Shown: positions 27,837 through 37,412, numbered from the stretch's first letter. The stretch is 43,461 nucleotides of DNA from Streptomyces altiplanensis (GCA_003719395.1 RHMC01000050.1:1-43461), one strand, 5' to 3'. The notes: a model not told the origin generated them from the letters alone. Numbers and translations: made by a program.

Positions 27837-28680
27837 TCAGAGCTCCACCGCGGGCACTTCGGCCTCCCCGGCCGGCCGGGCGCCGGCTCGGCCACGGGGT
27901 GGGTGACGCGGAGCTTGGACTGGCCGTGCGCAGCCGCTCCCAGTCGTCCATGAAGCGTGCGACGAGGCCGTGCTTCGCGGCCAGCCGCGTCAGTGTCTCC
28001 GTACGGTAGTAGAAGTCCTCCCCCAGCACCTGGTGCTCGGCTCCCTCCGTGCGGTCGAAGGTGAAGTCGAAGAAGCCGCCGGGCGCCAGCACCCGCCCGA
28101 CGTGCGCGAGGCATTCGTCGATGACCTCGAGCGGTGAGTGCGAGAAGACACTGTGGGCGTGCACCACCGTGAACCAGGCGTCGGGAAGGAAGTCCAGCTT
28201 CAGGTCCTCGACGGGGGTCAGGTACGGGAGTCCGGTCTGCAGTCCGTAGCGGACCAGCGTCTTCTTGGCCTCGACGAGGATGTCCGGCGAGATGTCGATC
28301 CCGTAGTAGTGGCCGGGCTCCAGGTACTCGATGAACCGCCAGCCGGCGCGCAGGTTGCCGCAGCCGATCTCCAGCATCCGGTCCTGCGGCGTCAGCCCGT
28401 GCCCCACCAGGTAGTCGTACTGCATCTGCCCGATGGCCAGCCAGCGGTCGTACGAGGGGCCACCGCCGACCGCCGCCTCGGGGCTGCGGGCCGTGTCGGA
28501 CGCCATCACGGCCCGGTAGTACGCGACATGGCTTCCCCGGTGCCGCAGCCGCAGCCAGCTGTCCCGCCCCGCCCGGCGCAGGTAGGGCACTACGCGCCCC
28601 GGGTGCCGCAGCGCGTACCGCACCTTGTGGCCGAGACGTGAACGGTTCGCCGACAGGCGCGAAGCGGGTGTCTGCTGCAT
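27837..28680 (-). CDS. Class I SAM-dependent methyltransferase (two frameshifts)
   Basis: About 280 residues. SAM-binding motif I is MLEIGCGNLRAGWRF (near 105-119), motif II YYGIDISPDIL, and VVHAHSVFSHSPLEVIDECL and VLAPGGFFDFTFD continue the Rossmann fold. The basic N-terminus (RHPGRVVPYLRRAGRDSWLR) may bind membrane or nucleic acid. ATG 28680 has GGAGG 7 nt upstream. Near 27926-27936 one missing base separates DDWERL from HGQSKLRVTHPVAEP; a second slip near 27862-27880 is needed to reach EVPAVEL and a stop at 27837. The C-terminal end is therefore approximate. Substrate unknown; diverges from a membrane glycosyltransferase-like gene. Confidence 0.78.
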
Positions 28681-28879
28681 GACGGCCTCCGTGCCATCGA
28701 TGGGCCTGCCCCTCGTCGGATGCTAACCACGGGCGCCGGGATGCGCCCCCTCACTCCTTCGGGAGAACCGTTCAGCCGAGTGCCCTGCCCCGTGTGGTGG
28801 GCCCGACGCCACCACCCGCAGCGTGGAGAGGACAGGGCGGGGGAACCGTCACCCGCCGCATCCCGAGCGAGGCCAGGCC

Positions 28880-30452
28880 ATGCAGGAAATACGTTTCGTC
28901 GTCAGTACGCCGGAGCGTGTGCCGCGCGAGGTGCGTGAGCGCCGCTTCTCCGGCCGGGTGGCCGCGCGTCCACTGCCCCTGCTGGTGGCCGTCGCCACCG
29001 CCTTCGCCCTCACCCACCTCGCCCTGGTCGCGCCCGGTCTCGGACTCGGCTGGGACGAGAGCGTGTACGTCAGTCAGGTCAGCCCCCAGGCACCGGCGGC
29101 CTTCTTCAGCGCACCCCGGGCCCGGGGCATCACCTACCTCGTCGCCCCGGTCACCGCGCTGACCACCTCGACGGCGGCGCTCCGCGTGTACATGGCCGTG
29201 CTGGCCGGCGGTGGTCTGTTCCTCGCCCTGTGGGTGTGGCGGCGGCTCCTGCCCGCTCCCGTGCTCGCGGTCGCCGGGGCGCTGTTCGCCAGCTTGTGGG
29301 TCACGATGTTCTACGCCTCGCAGGCGATGCCCAACCTCTGGGTCGCCTACGGGGCCCTCGCCGCCGTGGGGTGCTTCCTGCGGGCCGCCCGGGACCCCTG
29401 GGACCACTGGGCACTGATCGGCATGGGCACCGGGGTGACGTTCGCCGCGCTGATGCGTCCGACCGACGCGGTGTGGCTGTTCCTGTCGCTCGCCGTGGCG
29501 GCCCTGGTGATGCCGCGGACACGCCGCAGGGGCCTGCTGGTCCTCGTGGCGGCCGCGGGCGTGGCCCTCGGCTGCGCCGAGTGGGTGGTCGAGGCGTACA
29601 CCCACTACGGGGGCCTCACCGCCCGGCTGCGGCGGGCCAGCGAGATCCAGGGCCGGCTGGGCTGGTACTTCGCCGTCGACGACCACGTGCGGGCCCTGGG
29701 CGGCCGTGCGCTGTGCCGGCCCTGCGACGTGCCCTGGCGGTACCCGGCCTCGGCCCTCTGGTTCTTCGCGCTCCCCCTGTTCGTGGCGGGCGGTGTGCGG
29801 GCCACCGCCCGTACCGGGTACCGCGCGCCGATCGTCCTGGCCACGGTGGTGGGGGCGGCGGTGGCGGCGCCGTACCTGTTCACCGTCGGGTACGCGGCGC
29901 CACGTTTCCTGCTGCCGGCGTACGCCCTGCTGGCCCTGCCCGTGGCGCAGTGCCTGGTCCGGGCGTGCGGCCCCCGGTCGCAGTGGCGGCGTACCGCGGC
30001 CGGGCTCGTCGCCGTGGCCGTCGCCGGCCACCTGGCGATCCAGTACGTCCTGGTCGACGGGGTGGCGAACCGGGTACGGCGCGACACCGCCGACCTCACC
30101 CGGATCACCGCCGAACTGCGCGCCCAGGGCGTGCGTCGAGCCGTGCGTGATCAGCGGTGACGAAGCGATCCGGGTCGCGTTCCGGACCGGCTGCGCCTCC
30201 CGCCAGCCCGGCGGTCACGACGAGAGCATCACGCCGCGGGCCCTCGCCGCCACGGCGCTCCGACAGCCCGTCGCGGTCCTCGTCTCCCATGGGAGGCGCC
30301 CCCCTGCGTACGCCCGTGAGTGGCGCGTCCACCCGCTTCCCGACCTGGGCCGTCGGACCGGTTTCCGCGCCTATCTGTCGCCCGTCCCCCGCTCGTCCGG
30401 CCAGGAGGCGCCCGGGACGCGCAACGACGCGGTGAGCCGGACCCGCCCCTGA
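28880..30452 (+). CDS. GT-C-like multi-spanning membrane protein (one frameshift)
   Basis: About 523 residues. After a basic N-terminus come about ten transmembrane helices with an early periplasmic DE motif (GLGWDESVYV), the pattern of PMT/ArnT-type lipid-linked glycosyltransferases (GT-C fold). Loops have YGGLTARLRRASEIQ and the Cys pair CRPCD. The frame slips near 30133-30140; in the next frame a soluble C-terminal domain continues (CVISGDEAIRVAFRTGCAS, then VAVLVSHGRRPPAYAREWRV) to 30452. ATG 28880 has GAGG upstream. It is divergent from the methyltransferase; both may serve the envelope, by inference. Substrate and sugar donor are unknown. Confidence 0.72.
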
Positions 30453-30463
30453 AACGCGGGACA

Positions 30464-30500
30464 GGCACGCGTGGCGGGACACACTGCCCACGCGCGTGCC
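30464..30500. terminator. Hairpin between convergent genes
   Basis: GGCACGCG at 30464-30471 pairs with CGCGTGCC at 30493-30500, with further pairing of TGG to CCA inside. It lies in the 55-bp gap between the convergent membrane-protein and STAS genes and can serve both. No T-run. Confidence 0.5.
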
Positions 30501-30507
30501 GACGGGC

Positions 30508-30852
30508 TCAGTCCTCGAACGTCAGGAGATGATCGGCACCGGTCTGGTGCAGGGCCCGGCGGGCCTGCTTGGAGGCGCCCCGGACATGCACGGCAACCGG
30601 TGGCGCAGCCGTCAGCAGCGGCCGGACGAGTGCGTACGCGCAGATCGTGTCCAGCCGCTGGACCCCGCTCAGATCGAGTGTCCATTCCATGACGTCCTGC
30701 AGAGCCGGATCGAGCAGGACCTCCTCGATCTGCGCGGCGGCGACGCCGGTCACCTCTCCGGAGAGGGCCAGCTCAGCCCGTCGCCCGTCGACGGACAGGA
30801 TGCGGACCCGGCGCTCATCACCCGTCTGGGGGCCTCGTGCGTGATCTGCCAT
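30508..30852 (-). CDS. STAS-domain anti-anti-sigma factor
   Basis: 114 residues. STAS pattern: RRAELALSGEVTGVAAAQIE, LDPALQDVMEWTLDLSGVQR, LDTICAYALVRPLL, PPVAVHVRGASKQARRAL. The loop after DLSGVQRL has DT where SpoIIAA-like proteins have DS, so Thr could be phosphorylated. ATG 30852 has AGGGAG 6 nt upstream. It overlaps the end of the upstream ATPase frame, so the two form a partner-switching pair. Confidence 0.8.
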   Translation of the reverse strand: MADHARGPQTGDERRVRILSVDGRRAELALSGEVTGVAAAQIEEVLLDPALQDVMEWTLDLSGVQRLDTICAYALVRPLLTAAPPVAVHVRGASKQARRALHQTGADHLLTFED

Positions 30853-31736
30853 GAGAGCTCCCTGGAACGCGTCGGGACCGGACGGTGTGTCCGGCCTCCA
30901 TTCTCCCGCCGGGACCGCGAAGAGGACCACTCCGGACCCGCGCCGGCCGCACTGCGGTGGGCGGGGCCCGGCGGGATCGGCCGATGTCCGCGGCACGATC
31001 CATGTGCAGGCGAACGGTGGCACCGGTCTGCGGCGCCGAGCGGATTTCGACGAGATCACAGAGCTGGTGCACGAGCCACAGTCCACGGCCGCCGGGCCGG
31101 CTGTGGGTGGGACGGATGCGCCCGGCCAAGGGGTCGGCGATGTATCCGCCGCCACTGAACTCGCAGAGGAAGGCGGTCCCCGACGACCAGGCACGCAGCG
31201 ACCCCTGCCCGCCGCCGTGACGGACGCTGTTCGTAGCCACCTCCGTCACCGCCGCGGAGAGCTCGCGCAGCCGCCGCCCGGTCAGGCCGTACTCTGCCGC
31301 ACACTGCGCGACCTTCTTCCGCACCGCGGCGAGGTCACCGAGGCCGTACCCCCTCTCCTGGTGGGGGCTGCACAAGTCGGTGAGGTCCTCGCGGGTGTAG
31401 GGCTCGTCCGGGGCGTAGTGCTCGCCGGCCTCGTGCCTGCCGTCCCTGGTGATGAGCGGATGGCAGCGGGAGAGGGCCTGCCGCGGGGTCCGTGTCGCCA
31501 GCGTCGTAGGGGCACAGCAGCCACCACCCCGGGCTCTGGGCGAATGCCTCGTTGCGCAGCCACTCGTGGTAGCGCAGCTCCGCGGCCTCCGCGCCGGTGC
31601 GGGCCTCGTTCCAGGCCGTCCCACCGATGCCGCGCACCGGCCGGCCCTCGGCCGTGTGCTCGCCGATCCAGTCCTGCCAGGCGGCGATGAGCCGGCCGGG
31701 GTTGCGGCCGGGGGGGCGCCGCGTCGACGAAGCCAC
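30818..31736 (-). pseudogene. MEDS/HATPase sensor-type regulator, N-terminally truncated
   Basis: The recognisable start, NPGRLIAAWQDWIGEH, lies well inside a MEDS domain; the expected first about 80 residues are missing, and an in-frame stop lies upstream. The second half of MEDS (AWNEARTGAEAAELRYHEW, WWLLCPYD) is followed by a frame slip near 31475-31482 and then a GHKL ATPase: ELSAAVTEVATNSVRHG (N-box), FSGGGYIADPLAGR and GGRGLWLVHQLCDL. The last about 40 residues are low-complexity and overlap the STAS start; the true end may be earlier. In intact relatives the ATPase acts on STAS/sigma partners. Confidence 0.68.
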
Positions 31737-32097
31737 CGGCTCCGGCCGGAAAGTCGTCCGCCGGGTCCGTCAGCCGGCAGACATGGTCCCTGCCTCGGCC
31801 TCGTCCAGCGTCGCCATCGCCCGTGCGGCCCCCGCTCCGGTCTCCTCTTGCCCCGACATCTCACCCCGCCCATGGCCGCGCCCGCGACGGCGGCCGGTTC
31901 CCTCCCCGGGCCACCCTCGTCGGTGACCGCCGCCTCCCGGGGAGGAAGCGCTCCTGTCACCCTCACGGGTCCGAGGCGGGGTCCGTCGGGAAAGGGGCGG
32001 GGCGTACCCGTCCCGGACGCGCCCACCAGCACGGGGAGCGCCGCAACGGGCGGGCCGGCACGGCACGCGAGACCTTCGGCTTCCCCGATTGCCCTGT
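31737..32097 (+). other. Gap between lacI-type and MEDS/ATPase genes
   Basis: 361 bases, very rich in C/G runs. A minus-strand frame encodes MSGQEETGAGAARAM... to a stop at 31770 but shows no family and no ribosome-binding site. It probably includes the missing 5' part of the MEDS gene in degraded form. Nothing else is seen. Confidence 0.4.
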
Positions 32098-33141
32098 TCA
32101 GCCGCTCATGTCCACGGCAGTCCGGGCAGGCCGCAGTGGCCGGCTCGACCCGCGGACGACCAGGCGGGTGGGGACGGTGACGGTGCGGGACCGGGAGCGG
32201 TCGCCGTCCAGGCGGGCGAGGGCGGTCCTGGCCGCCGCTTCGCCGATGGCTGCCGGATCCTGCGCCACGACGGTCAGCGCGGGTTCCAGCACCTCGGCCA
32301 GCGGAAGGTCGTCGAAGGTGACCAGAGCGACGTCCTTGCGCGCGGCACGGGCCAGTTGGGCGACCACGCCCATGGCCACGATGTTGTTGCCCGCGAACAG
32401 GGCCGTGGGCGGATCCGGCAGACCCAGCAGTTCGGTGGTCGCGGCAGCGGCGGTCTCCTGGCCGTGGGCACCGGCCGTGAGCGTGCGGTCGTAGGGCAGG
32501 CCCGCCTCCGCGAGTGCCGAGCGGTAGCCGGCGAGCCGCTCACGCCGGGTGTAGAGCTTCGCGGGGAGGTCACCGATGAAACCGATACGCCGGTGGCCCT
32601 GCGCGATGAGATGCGCGACCCCCTCGTGGACGCCGGCTCTGTTCGAGCTGACGACACAGTCGGCCGACAGGCCGATCCCCGGACGGTCGAGGAACACCAC
32701 CGGCAGACCGGCGGCGCGTGGTGCCTTGAGGTAGCCGTGGTCGGCGCCGAACGCGGGGACCACCATCAGGATGCTGACCCGGCGGGCCAGGAAGGTGCGG
32801 GTCAGCACGTGTTCCCGTTCGGGGTCTTCGGCGGACGAGCCCATGAGCAGGGTCAGCCCCCGAGCCCTCACCGCGTCCTCTATGCCGCCGGCCACCGTCC
32901 CGAAGAACGGGTTGCCCAGGTCGGGCACCACAAGACCCACGGTGGTGTCGGGGCCCCCGACACGGATGTTCCGGGCCATCAGGTTGGGCTGGAACCCCAG
33001 TTTCGCCACCGCCGCGAGGACGCGCTCCCGGGTCTGCGGGGAGCTCGGACCGTCCTCGTTGAGCACCCTGGAGACCGTCTTGGCGCTGACACCCACTTCT
33101 CGGGCGACATCGGCCAGAGTGGGGCGGCGGGTCGCGGCCAT
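32098..33141 (-). CDS. LacI-family transcriptional repressor
   Basis: 347 residues. HTH: PTLADVAREVGVSAKTVSRV (7-26) and hinge helix NLMARNIRVG, followed by a periplasmic-binding-protein-like sugar-sensing domain (TVGLVVPDLGNPFFGTVAGG; FIGDLPAKLYTRRERLAGYR; ALFAGNNIVAMGVV; ALVTFDD). ATG 33141. It is the last gene of the minus-strand set binding protein-permease-ATPase-LacI, 74 bp after the ATPase. By context it senses fructose or a fructose phosphate and binds the paired TGTCAWCGNTGACA sites at 36253-36282 and 37490-37519. That target is inference. Confidence 0.88.
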   Translation of the reverse strand: MAATRRPTLADVAREVGVSAKTVSRVLNEDGPSSPQTRERVLAAVAKLGFQPNLMARNIRVGGPDTTVGLVVPDLGNPFFGTVAGGIEDAVRARGLTLLMGSSAEDPEREHVLTRTFLARRVSILMVVPAFGADHGYLKAPRAAGLPVVFLDRPGIGLSADCVVSSNRAGVHEGVAHLIAQGHRRIGFIGDLPAKLYTRRERLAGYRSALAEAGLPYDRTLTAGAHGQETAAAATTELLGLPDPPTALFAGNNIVAMGVVAQLARAARKDVALVTFDDLPLAEVLEPALTVVAQDPAAIGEAAARTALARLDGDRSRSRTVTVPTRLVVRGSSRPLRPARTAVDMSG

Positions 33142-33215
33142 GTACCACCGTTCCTGTGCGTTCGCCGGGCCCGGCCCGTGTGGACCGGGCCCGCTGTCTT
33201 CTCCGAGCTGCCGGC

Positions 33216-34052
33216 TCAGTGGGCCGACACGCCTGCCGCCCTGGCGGCGTCGGCGTCCGTGACGACGGTACCTCCGTCGCTCTTCACCGTGAGTGCCCCG
33301 GTCATGATGGCGACCACCTCGGCCATGGAGTGGTCGGAGGGCTTGATCAGGGCCTCGCGCCGCCCGAGCCGGTGAACATGGATCCGGTCGGCGATCTCGA
33401 ACACGTGCGGCATGTTGTGACTGATCAGGACGACGGGCATGCCCTTGTCGCGAACCCGGCGGATGAGGTCGAGCACCTGTCCCGACTCCCTTACGCCCAG
33501 CGCCGCGGTGGGCTCGTCCATCACGACGACGCTCCTGGCCCAGGCCACGGCGCGGGCGACGGCAACGGCCTGACGCTGGCCGCCCGAGAGGGTCTCCACC
33601 GGCTGAGTGAGCGAACGCAGCCCGATCTTCAGATCGGCCATGTGGGCGGCGGCTTCCTCCCGCATCCGCTTCTTGTCGAGCATGCGGAACGCACTGCCGA
33701 GAACGCCCGGGCGGCGCAGTTCGCGTCCGAGGAACATATTGGAGGCGATGTCCATGGAGGCTGCGACGGCGAGGTCCTGGTAGACCGTCTCGATGCCGTG
33801 CTCACGTGCGCTCTGCGGGCCGCTGAAGCGGATGGGGCTCCCCTGGAGCCGGATCTCTCCCTCGTCGGGGACGATCGCGCCGGTCAGCGCCTTGATCAGG
33901 CTGGTCTTGCCGGCTCCGTTGTCCCCGATGACGGCGAGCACCTCGCCGGGCATGAGGTCGAAGTCGGCCCCGTCGATCGCGGTCACCTGGCCGTACTTCT
34001 TGACCAGGCCGCGAGCCTGGAGAACGGGGGTCATCGACGTGTCGGTACTCAT
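33216..34052 (-). CDS. CUT2 sugar ABC transporter ATP-binding protein
   Basis: 278 residues, a single ABC domain as in FrcA, unlike the double-domain RbsA. Walker A GDNGAGKTS, Q-loop VYQDLAV, signature LSGGQRQ, Walker B VVVMDEP, H-loop SHNMPHV. It powers import of a monosaccharide, by context probably fructose. ATG 34052 overlaps the permease stop as ATGA, so the two are coupled. A 40-residue C-terminal tail (MTGALTVKSDGGTVV...) follows the ABC domain. Confidence 0.88.
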   Translation of the reverse strand: MSTDTSMTPVLQARGLVKKYGQVTAIDGADFDLMPGEVLAVIGDNGAGKTSLIKALTGAIVPDEGEIRLQGSPIRFSGPQSAREHGIETVYQDLAVAASMDIASNMFLGRELRRPGVLGSAFRMLDKKRMREEAAAHMADLKIGLRSLTQPVETLSGGQRQAVAVARAVAWARSVVVMDEPTAALGVRESGQVLDLIRRVRDKGMPVVLISHNMPHVFEIADRIHVHRLGRREALIKPSDHSMAEVVAIMTGALTVKSDGGTVVTDADAARAAGVSAH

Positions 34053-35044
34053 CGCGCCTTCTTCCGGGAGATCTGGTCGACGGTCACGGCGAGGATCACC
34101 AGGATGCCGGTGATCAGCGTCTGGTAGATGGACGCGACACCCATCAGCTGGAGCCCGTTGCGGAAGACACCGACGATCAGTACGCCGATGAAGGTGCCGA
34201 GTACGGCTCCCCGGCCGCCGAAGAGGCTTGTCCCGCCGAGGACGACAGCGGTGATGCTGTCGAGGTTGTCGGTCTGGCCGGCCTGTGGATCGCCCACGCC
34301 GGTGCGGGAGATGAGCAGGAGCGCCGCTATGCCGTACACGAGCCCGGCGAGCGTGTAGACGCCGATGGTCAGCCGGGAGGTGCGGATGCCGTTCAACCGC
34401 GCGCTTTCCGGGCTGTTGCCCAGCGCGTAGACGTGGCGACCCCATGATGTGCTGCTGAGCGCGTAGGCGAAGGCCAGGAACAGGGCGATGGTGACGAGGG
34501 AGCCGTAGGTGATGTCGGTCCGGCCCAGCGGGAAGGTCTCGCCGAGGGCGGTGAGCGGCGCGGGCAGGCCGGTCACCGTCTGCTCGGCCGAGTAGATGTG
34601 GGTCAGCGCGAACGCCACGTTCAGCATGCCCAGCGTCACGATGAAGGGCGGCAACGGAATCATCTGTACGAGCAGGCCGTTGAGCAGTCCGAAGCCACCG
34701 CAGACCACGAGTCCGAGGGTGATCGCGGCGAGAGGGGAGAGCGTTCCCTCGGCGGCCGTCTTGGCGATGACGATGCTGCCGAACGCCATGACGGCGCCGC
34801 AGGAGAGGTCGATGCCGGCGGTGAGGATGATGAGGGTCTGGCCGATGGCCAGGGTGCCTACGACCATGACCTGCTGGACGATCAGGGAGAAGTTGCCGCC
34901 GGACAGGAACTGCTCGGTCGTCAGGGAGAAGAAGACGCAGGCCAGCAGGAGTGCGGCCAGTGGGCCCGCAGTGGGTGCGGCGAGCAGCCGGCGGACCGCG
35001 GTCGGCCCTTTCAGCTGGTCGTAGGGCGTGGTCGTAGCAGTCAT
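34049..35044 (-). CDS. CUT2 sugar ABC transporter permease (RbsC/FrcC type)
   Basis: 331 residues with about ten transmembrane helices. RbsC-family signatures are clear: LIILTAGIDLSCGAVMAFGS, PPFIVTLGMLNVA, YALGNSPESARLNGI (the EAA-like cytoplasmic loop that touches the ATPase), and AVVLGGTSLFGGRGAVLGT. One permease gene is present, as usual for CUT2, where it forms a homodimer. ATG 35044. It lies downstream of the binding-protein gene with a 113-bp spacer containing repeats, and is coupled to the ATPase gene. Confidence 0.9.
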   Translation of the reverse strand: MTATTTPYDQLKGPTAVRRLLAAPTAGPLAALLLACVFFSLTTEQFLSGGNFSLIVQQVMVVGTLAIGQTLIILTAGIDLSCGAVMAFGSIVIAKTAAEGTLSPLAAITLGLVVCGGFGLLNGLLVQMIPLPPFIVTLGMLNVAFALTHIYSAEQTVTGLPAPLTALGETFPLGRTDITYGSLVTIALFLAFAYALSSTSWGRHVYALGNSPESARLNGIRTSRLTIGVYTLAGLVYGIAALLLISRTGVGDPQAGQTDNLDSITAVVLGGTSLFGGRGAVLGTFIGVLIVGVFRNGLQLMGVASIYQTLITGILVILAVTVDQISRKKAR

Positions 35045-35078
35045 GGTGATCCTTGCCGAGGTGCGTGCCGGAAGTGGG

Positions 35079-35125
35079 TACCGGAGGCGGGTACCGGATG
35101 TCGTTACCGGAGGCGGGTGTCCGGA
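35079..35125 (-). repeat. Two 20-bp direct repeats in the transporter spacer
   Basis: TACCGGAGGCGGGTACCGGA at 35079-35098 and TACCGGAGGCGGGTGTCCGGA at 35105-35125, starts 26 bp apart, in the gap between binding-protein and permease genes. Their arms can pair with one another's CCGG elements. Such spacers often hold mRNA-processing or partial-termination structures that keep binding-protein levels higher. Confidence 0.5.
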
Positions 35126-35157
35126 AGGGTGCGGTGGCGGCCGGACGGCTCCGGGGC

Positions 35158-36171
35158 TCAGCCCCAGCAGTTCTCCAGGCCGTACGCGGTGTCCTCGGCC
35201 TCGGTCCCCGTCTGCGACTGGTCGGTGATCAGGGTGACGCCCGTGTCGGTGTAGCCGGAGGCCTTCTTGCCGTTCTCGGCGAAGTCCGCGACGGCCTTGA
35301 CGCCCAGGGACGCCATCTTGAGCGGGTACTGCTGTGAGGTGGCGGCGATCTTGCCTTCCTTGACGGCCTTCGTGCCGGTGCAGCCGCCGTCGACGGAGAC
35401 GACCAGCACCTTCTCTTCCAGGCCCTTGGCTTTCAGAGCCGTGTAGGCGCCCAGTGCGGCCGGTTCGTTGACGGTGTAGACGACGTTGATGCCGGAGGCC
35501 TTCTGGAGGCAGTTCTCCATGGCGGTCTGGCCCTTGGCCTGGTCGCCGCCGGTGTCCTGGCTGCACACGATCGAGGGGTCACCTTCCGGGATGCCGAAGC
35601 CCTTGAGGAACCCCTCGTGCCGCTGCAGACCCACGGCGACCCCGGGCGCCAGGTCAAGTGTGGCGATCTTCGCCTGCTTGCCGGTCATGGCGGCCTTGGC
35701 GTACTGGCCGATGAGTTCACCGGCCTTGACGTTGTCGGTGGCGAACAGCGCGTCGGTGGCGTCCTGCGGCTCGGTCGGACTGTCGAGGGCGATGACCAGA
35801 ACGTTCTTGGCGCGGGCCTTCTCGAGGGCGGGCACGATCGCCTTCGAGTCGTTGGGCGTGATGAGAATGCCTTTCACGCCGGAGTTGACCATGTTCTCGA
35901 CCGCGGTGACCTGGCCCGCGTTGTCCCCGTCGAACTTGCCGGCCGCGCTGACCAGTTCGACGCCGCTGTCCTTTGCGGCCTGCTCTGCGCCCTCCTTCAT
36001 CTTCACGAAGAAGGGATTGGTGTCCGTCTTGGTGATCAGGCCGACCTTCACCGGACCGTCGCCCGGACCACCCTGCGAGCCCGATCCGCAAGCCGTCAGG
36101 GCCAGCGTCGCGACGGCGGTACAGGCAGTGACCCTGACCAGGGTGGGAACCGCGTGGTGGTTACGGGGCAT
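35158..36171 (-). CDS. CUT2 sugar-binding lipoprotein, probably fructose
   Basis: 337 residues. Signal peptide with lipobox LTAC (Cys28), Gly-rich linker, then a periplasmic-binding-protein fold of the ribose/fructose type: VGLITKTDTNPFFVKMKEGA, then VSGVKGILITPNDS-like segment (NSGVKGILITPNDSKAIVP), VLVIALDSPTEPQDAT, and VVYTVNEPAALGAYTALKA. It delivers the sugar to the permease at the outer face of the membrane. ATG 36171 has AGGAG 7 nt upstream. First gene of the minus-strand transporter operon, with the paired repressor sites 82 bp upstream. Fructose is inferred from the adjoining GH32 and PfkB genes. Confidence 0.88.
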   Translation of the reverse strand: MPRNHHAVPTLVRVTACTAVATLALTACGSGSQGGPGDGPVKVGLITKTDTNPFFVKMKEGAEQAAKDSGVELVSAAGKFDGDNAGQVTAVENMVNSGVKGILITPNDSKAIVPALEKARAKNVLVIALDSPTEPQDATDALFATDNVKAGELIGQYAKAAMTGKQAKIATLDLAPGVAVGLQRHEGFLKGFGIPEGDPSIVCSQDTGGDQAKGQTAMENCLQKASGINVVYTVNEPAALGAYTALKAKGLEEKVLVVSVDGGCTGTKAVKEGKIAATSQQYPLKMASLGVKAVADFAENGKKASGYTDTGVTLITDQSQTGTEAEDTAYGLENCWG

Positions 36172-36252
36172 GGCTGACTCCTGCGGGATTCGGAGGGAGC
36201 GGCCGCGCTGTTCAACGGGGCGGCGGCACGGGAAAGCTGAAACGCCCGGCAG

Positions 36253-36282
36253 TGTCAACGTTGACTTATGTCATCGTTGACA
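36253..36282. promoter_or_regulatory. Paired LacI-type operators, transporter/kinase promoter region
   Basis: TGTCAACGTTGACT (36253-36266) and TGTCATCGTTGACA (36269-36282), starts 16 bp apart. They match TGTCAWCGNTGACA and have the central CG of LacI-family sites. Located in the divergent gap between the binding-protein gene (start 36171) and the kinase gene (start 36450); the same pair recurs before the GH32 gene. Confidence 0.8.
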
Positions 36283-36449
36283 CCACCTGCGGAGGATGAT
36301 GGACTCCGTTTCCCCGCAACGTCAATGCCCCGGCACCGTCACAAATCCGCAACGCAGCGACAGCGGCACGTCGGCGGCGCCCCTCGGGCCCCCTGCGCGG
36401 CGCGTCACCCCGGGCCGCCTCGCGCCGCCCCGACCGGAGAGAGACTTCC

Positions 36450-37412
36450 ATGCGCCTGCCTGAGGTCACCGTCCTCGGTGAATGCGTCGCCGACGCCTTC
36501 ACCGCACAGCAACCCGCACCGGACGAACTCGCCCTGCGGGTCCTGCCGGGCGGCGGCCCGGCGAACACGGCCGTGGCACTCGCCCGGCTGGGCACGCCCG
36601 CCCGCTTCCTCGCCAGACTGTCGGACGACGTGTTCGGCCGGCTCTTCCGTACCCGCCTGGAGGCCTCGGGCGTCGATCTCTCCCAGGCCGTACGCGCCCG
36701 GGAGCTCAGCACCCTGGCCGTCGCCGAACTCGACGCAGAGGGACAGGCGGCGTACTCCTTCCACGCCCAGGGCACCGCAGACTGGCAGTGGACGGCGGAC
36801 GAACTGTCCGCCACCGACCTCGCGTCCACCGCCTGCCTGCACTCGGGCTCGCTGGCCCTCGTACGCGAACCGGGCGGCCGGGCCGTGGAGGAGTTCCTGC
36901 TCCGCGCCAAGGCCACGGCCACGATCTCCCTCGACCCCAACGTCCGGCCGCTGCTCGTGGCGCCCGAGGTCTACCGCGAGCGCCTGCCGCGCTGGTGCGC
37001 GATCGCCGACGTCCTGCGCCTGAGCGAGGACGACTTGGAGCTGCTGCTTCCCGGGCACTCGGTCGAGCGGGCCTGTGACGTCTGGCACTCGGCAGGTGTC
37101 CGACTCGTCGTCGTCACCCTCGGGAAACGCGGCGCGATCGCCTCGCTGGACGGCGAGCGGGCCGCGGTACCGGCGCCGCCGACCGTCGTCGTCGACACCG
37201 TGGGGGCAGGCGACTCCTTCACCGCAGGGCTTCTCCACCACCTGGGGACCAAGGCACTGCTCGGCGGCCGGCTGACGGACCTGCGCCTCGACGACGTCAC
37301 GGAGGCGTGTGTGTTCGCGGCCAGGGTGGCGGCGCTCACCTGCTCGGCCAGCGGGCCCAACCCGCCGTGGGAGCGCGAGTTGCGGCAGCCGGTGACCGCG
37401 GTGGGGCCGTAA
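36450..37412 (+). CDS. PfkB-family sugar kinase, probable fructokinase
   Basis: 320 residues. N-terminal PfkB signature PGGGPANTAVALARLG (33-48) and C-terminal signature DTVGAGDSFTAGLL (249-262), with catalytic Asp255 in GAGD. The family phosphorylates fructose, ribose or related sugars with ATP. The DPNVRPLL motif at 162-169 is typical of fructokinases. ATG 36450 has GGAGAG about 8 nt upstream. It is divergent from the transporter operon and shares its operator region; the GH32 gene follows on the same strand after its own operator pair. The job fits phosphorylation of fructose imported after fructan hydrolysis. Confidence 0.86.
   Translation: MRLPEVTVLGECVADAFTAQQPAPDELALRVLPGGGPANTAVALARLGTPARFLARLSDDVFGRLFRTRLEASGVDLSQAVRARELSTLAVAELDAEGQAAYSFHAQGTADWQWTADELSATDLASTACLHSGSLALVREPGGRAVEEFLLRAKATATISLDPNVRPLLVAPEVYRERLPRWCAIADVLRLSEDDLELLLPGHSVERACDVWHSAGVRLVVVTLGKRGAIASLDGERAAVPAPPTVVVDTVGAGDSFTAGLLHHLGTKALLGGRLTDLRLDDVTEACVFAARVAALTCSASGPNPPWERELRQPVTAVGP

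Noticed and set aside
33216..34052. Half of a double-domain RbsA-type ATPase (truncated)
   Set aside because: The single-domain FrcA type is normal for some CUT2 systems, and the start and stop overlap neighbours neatly.
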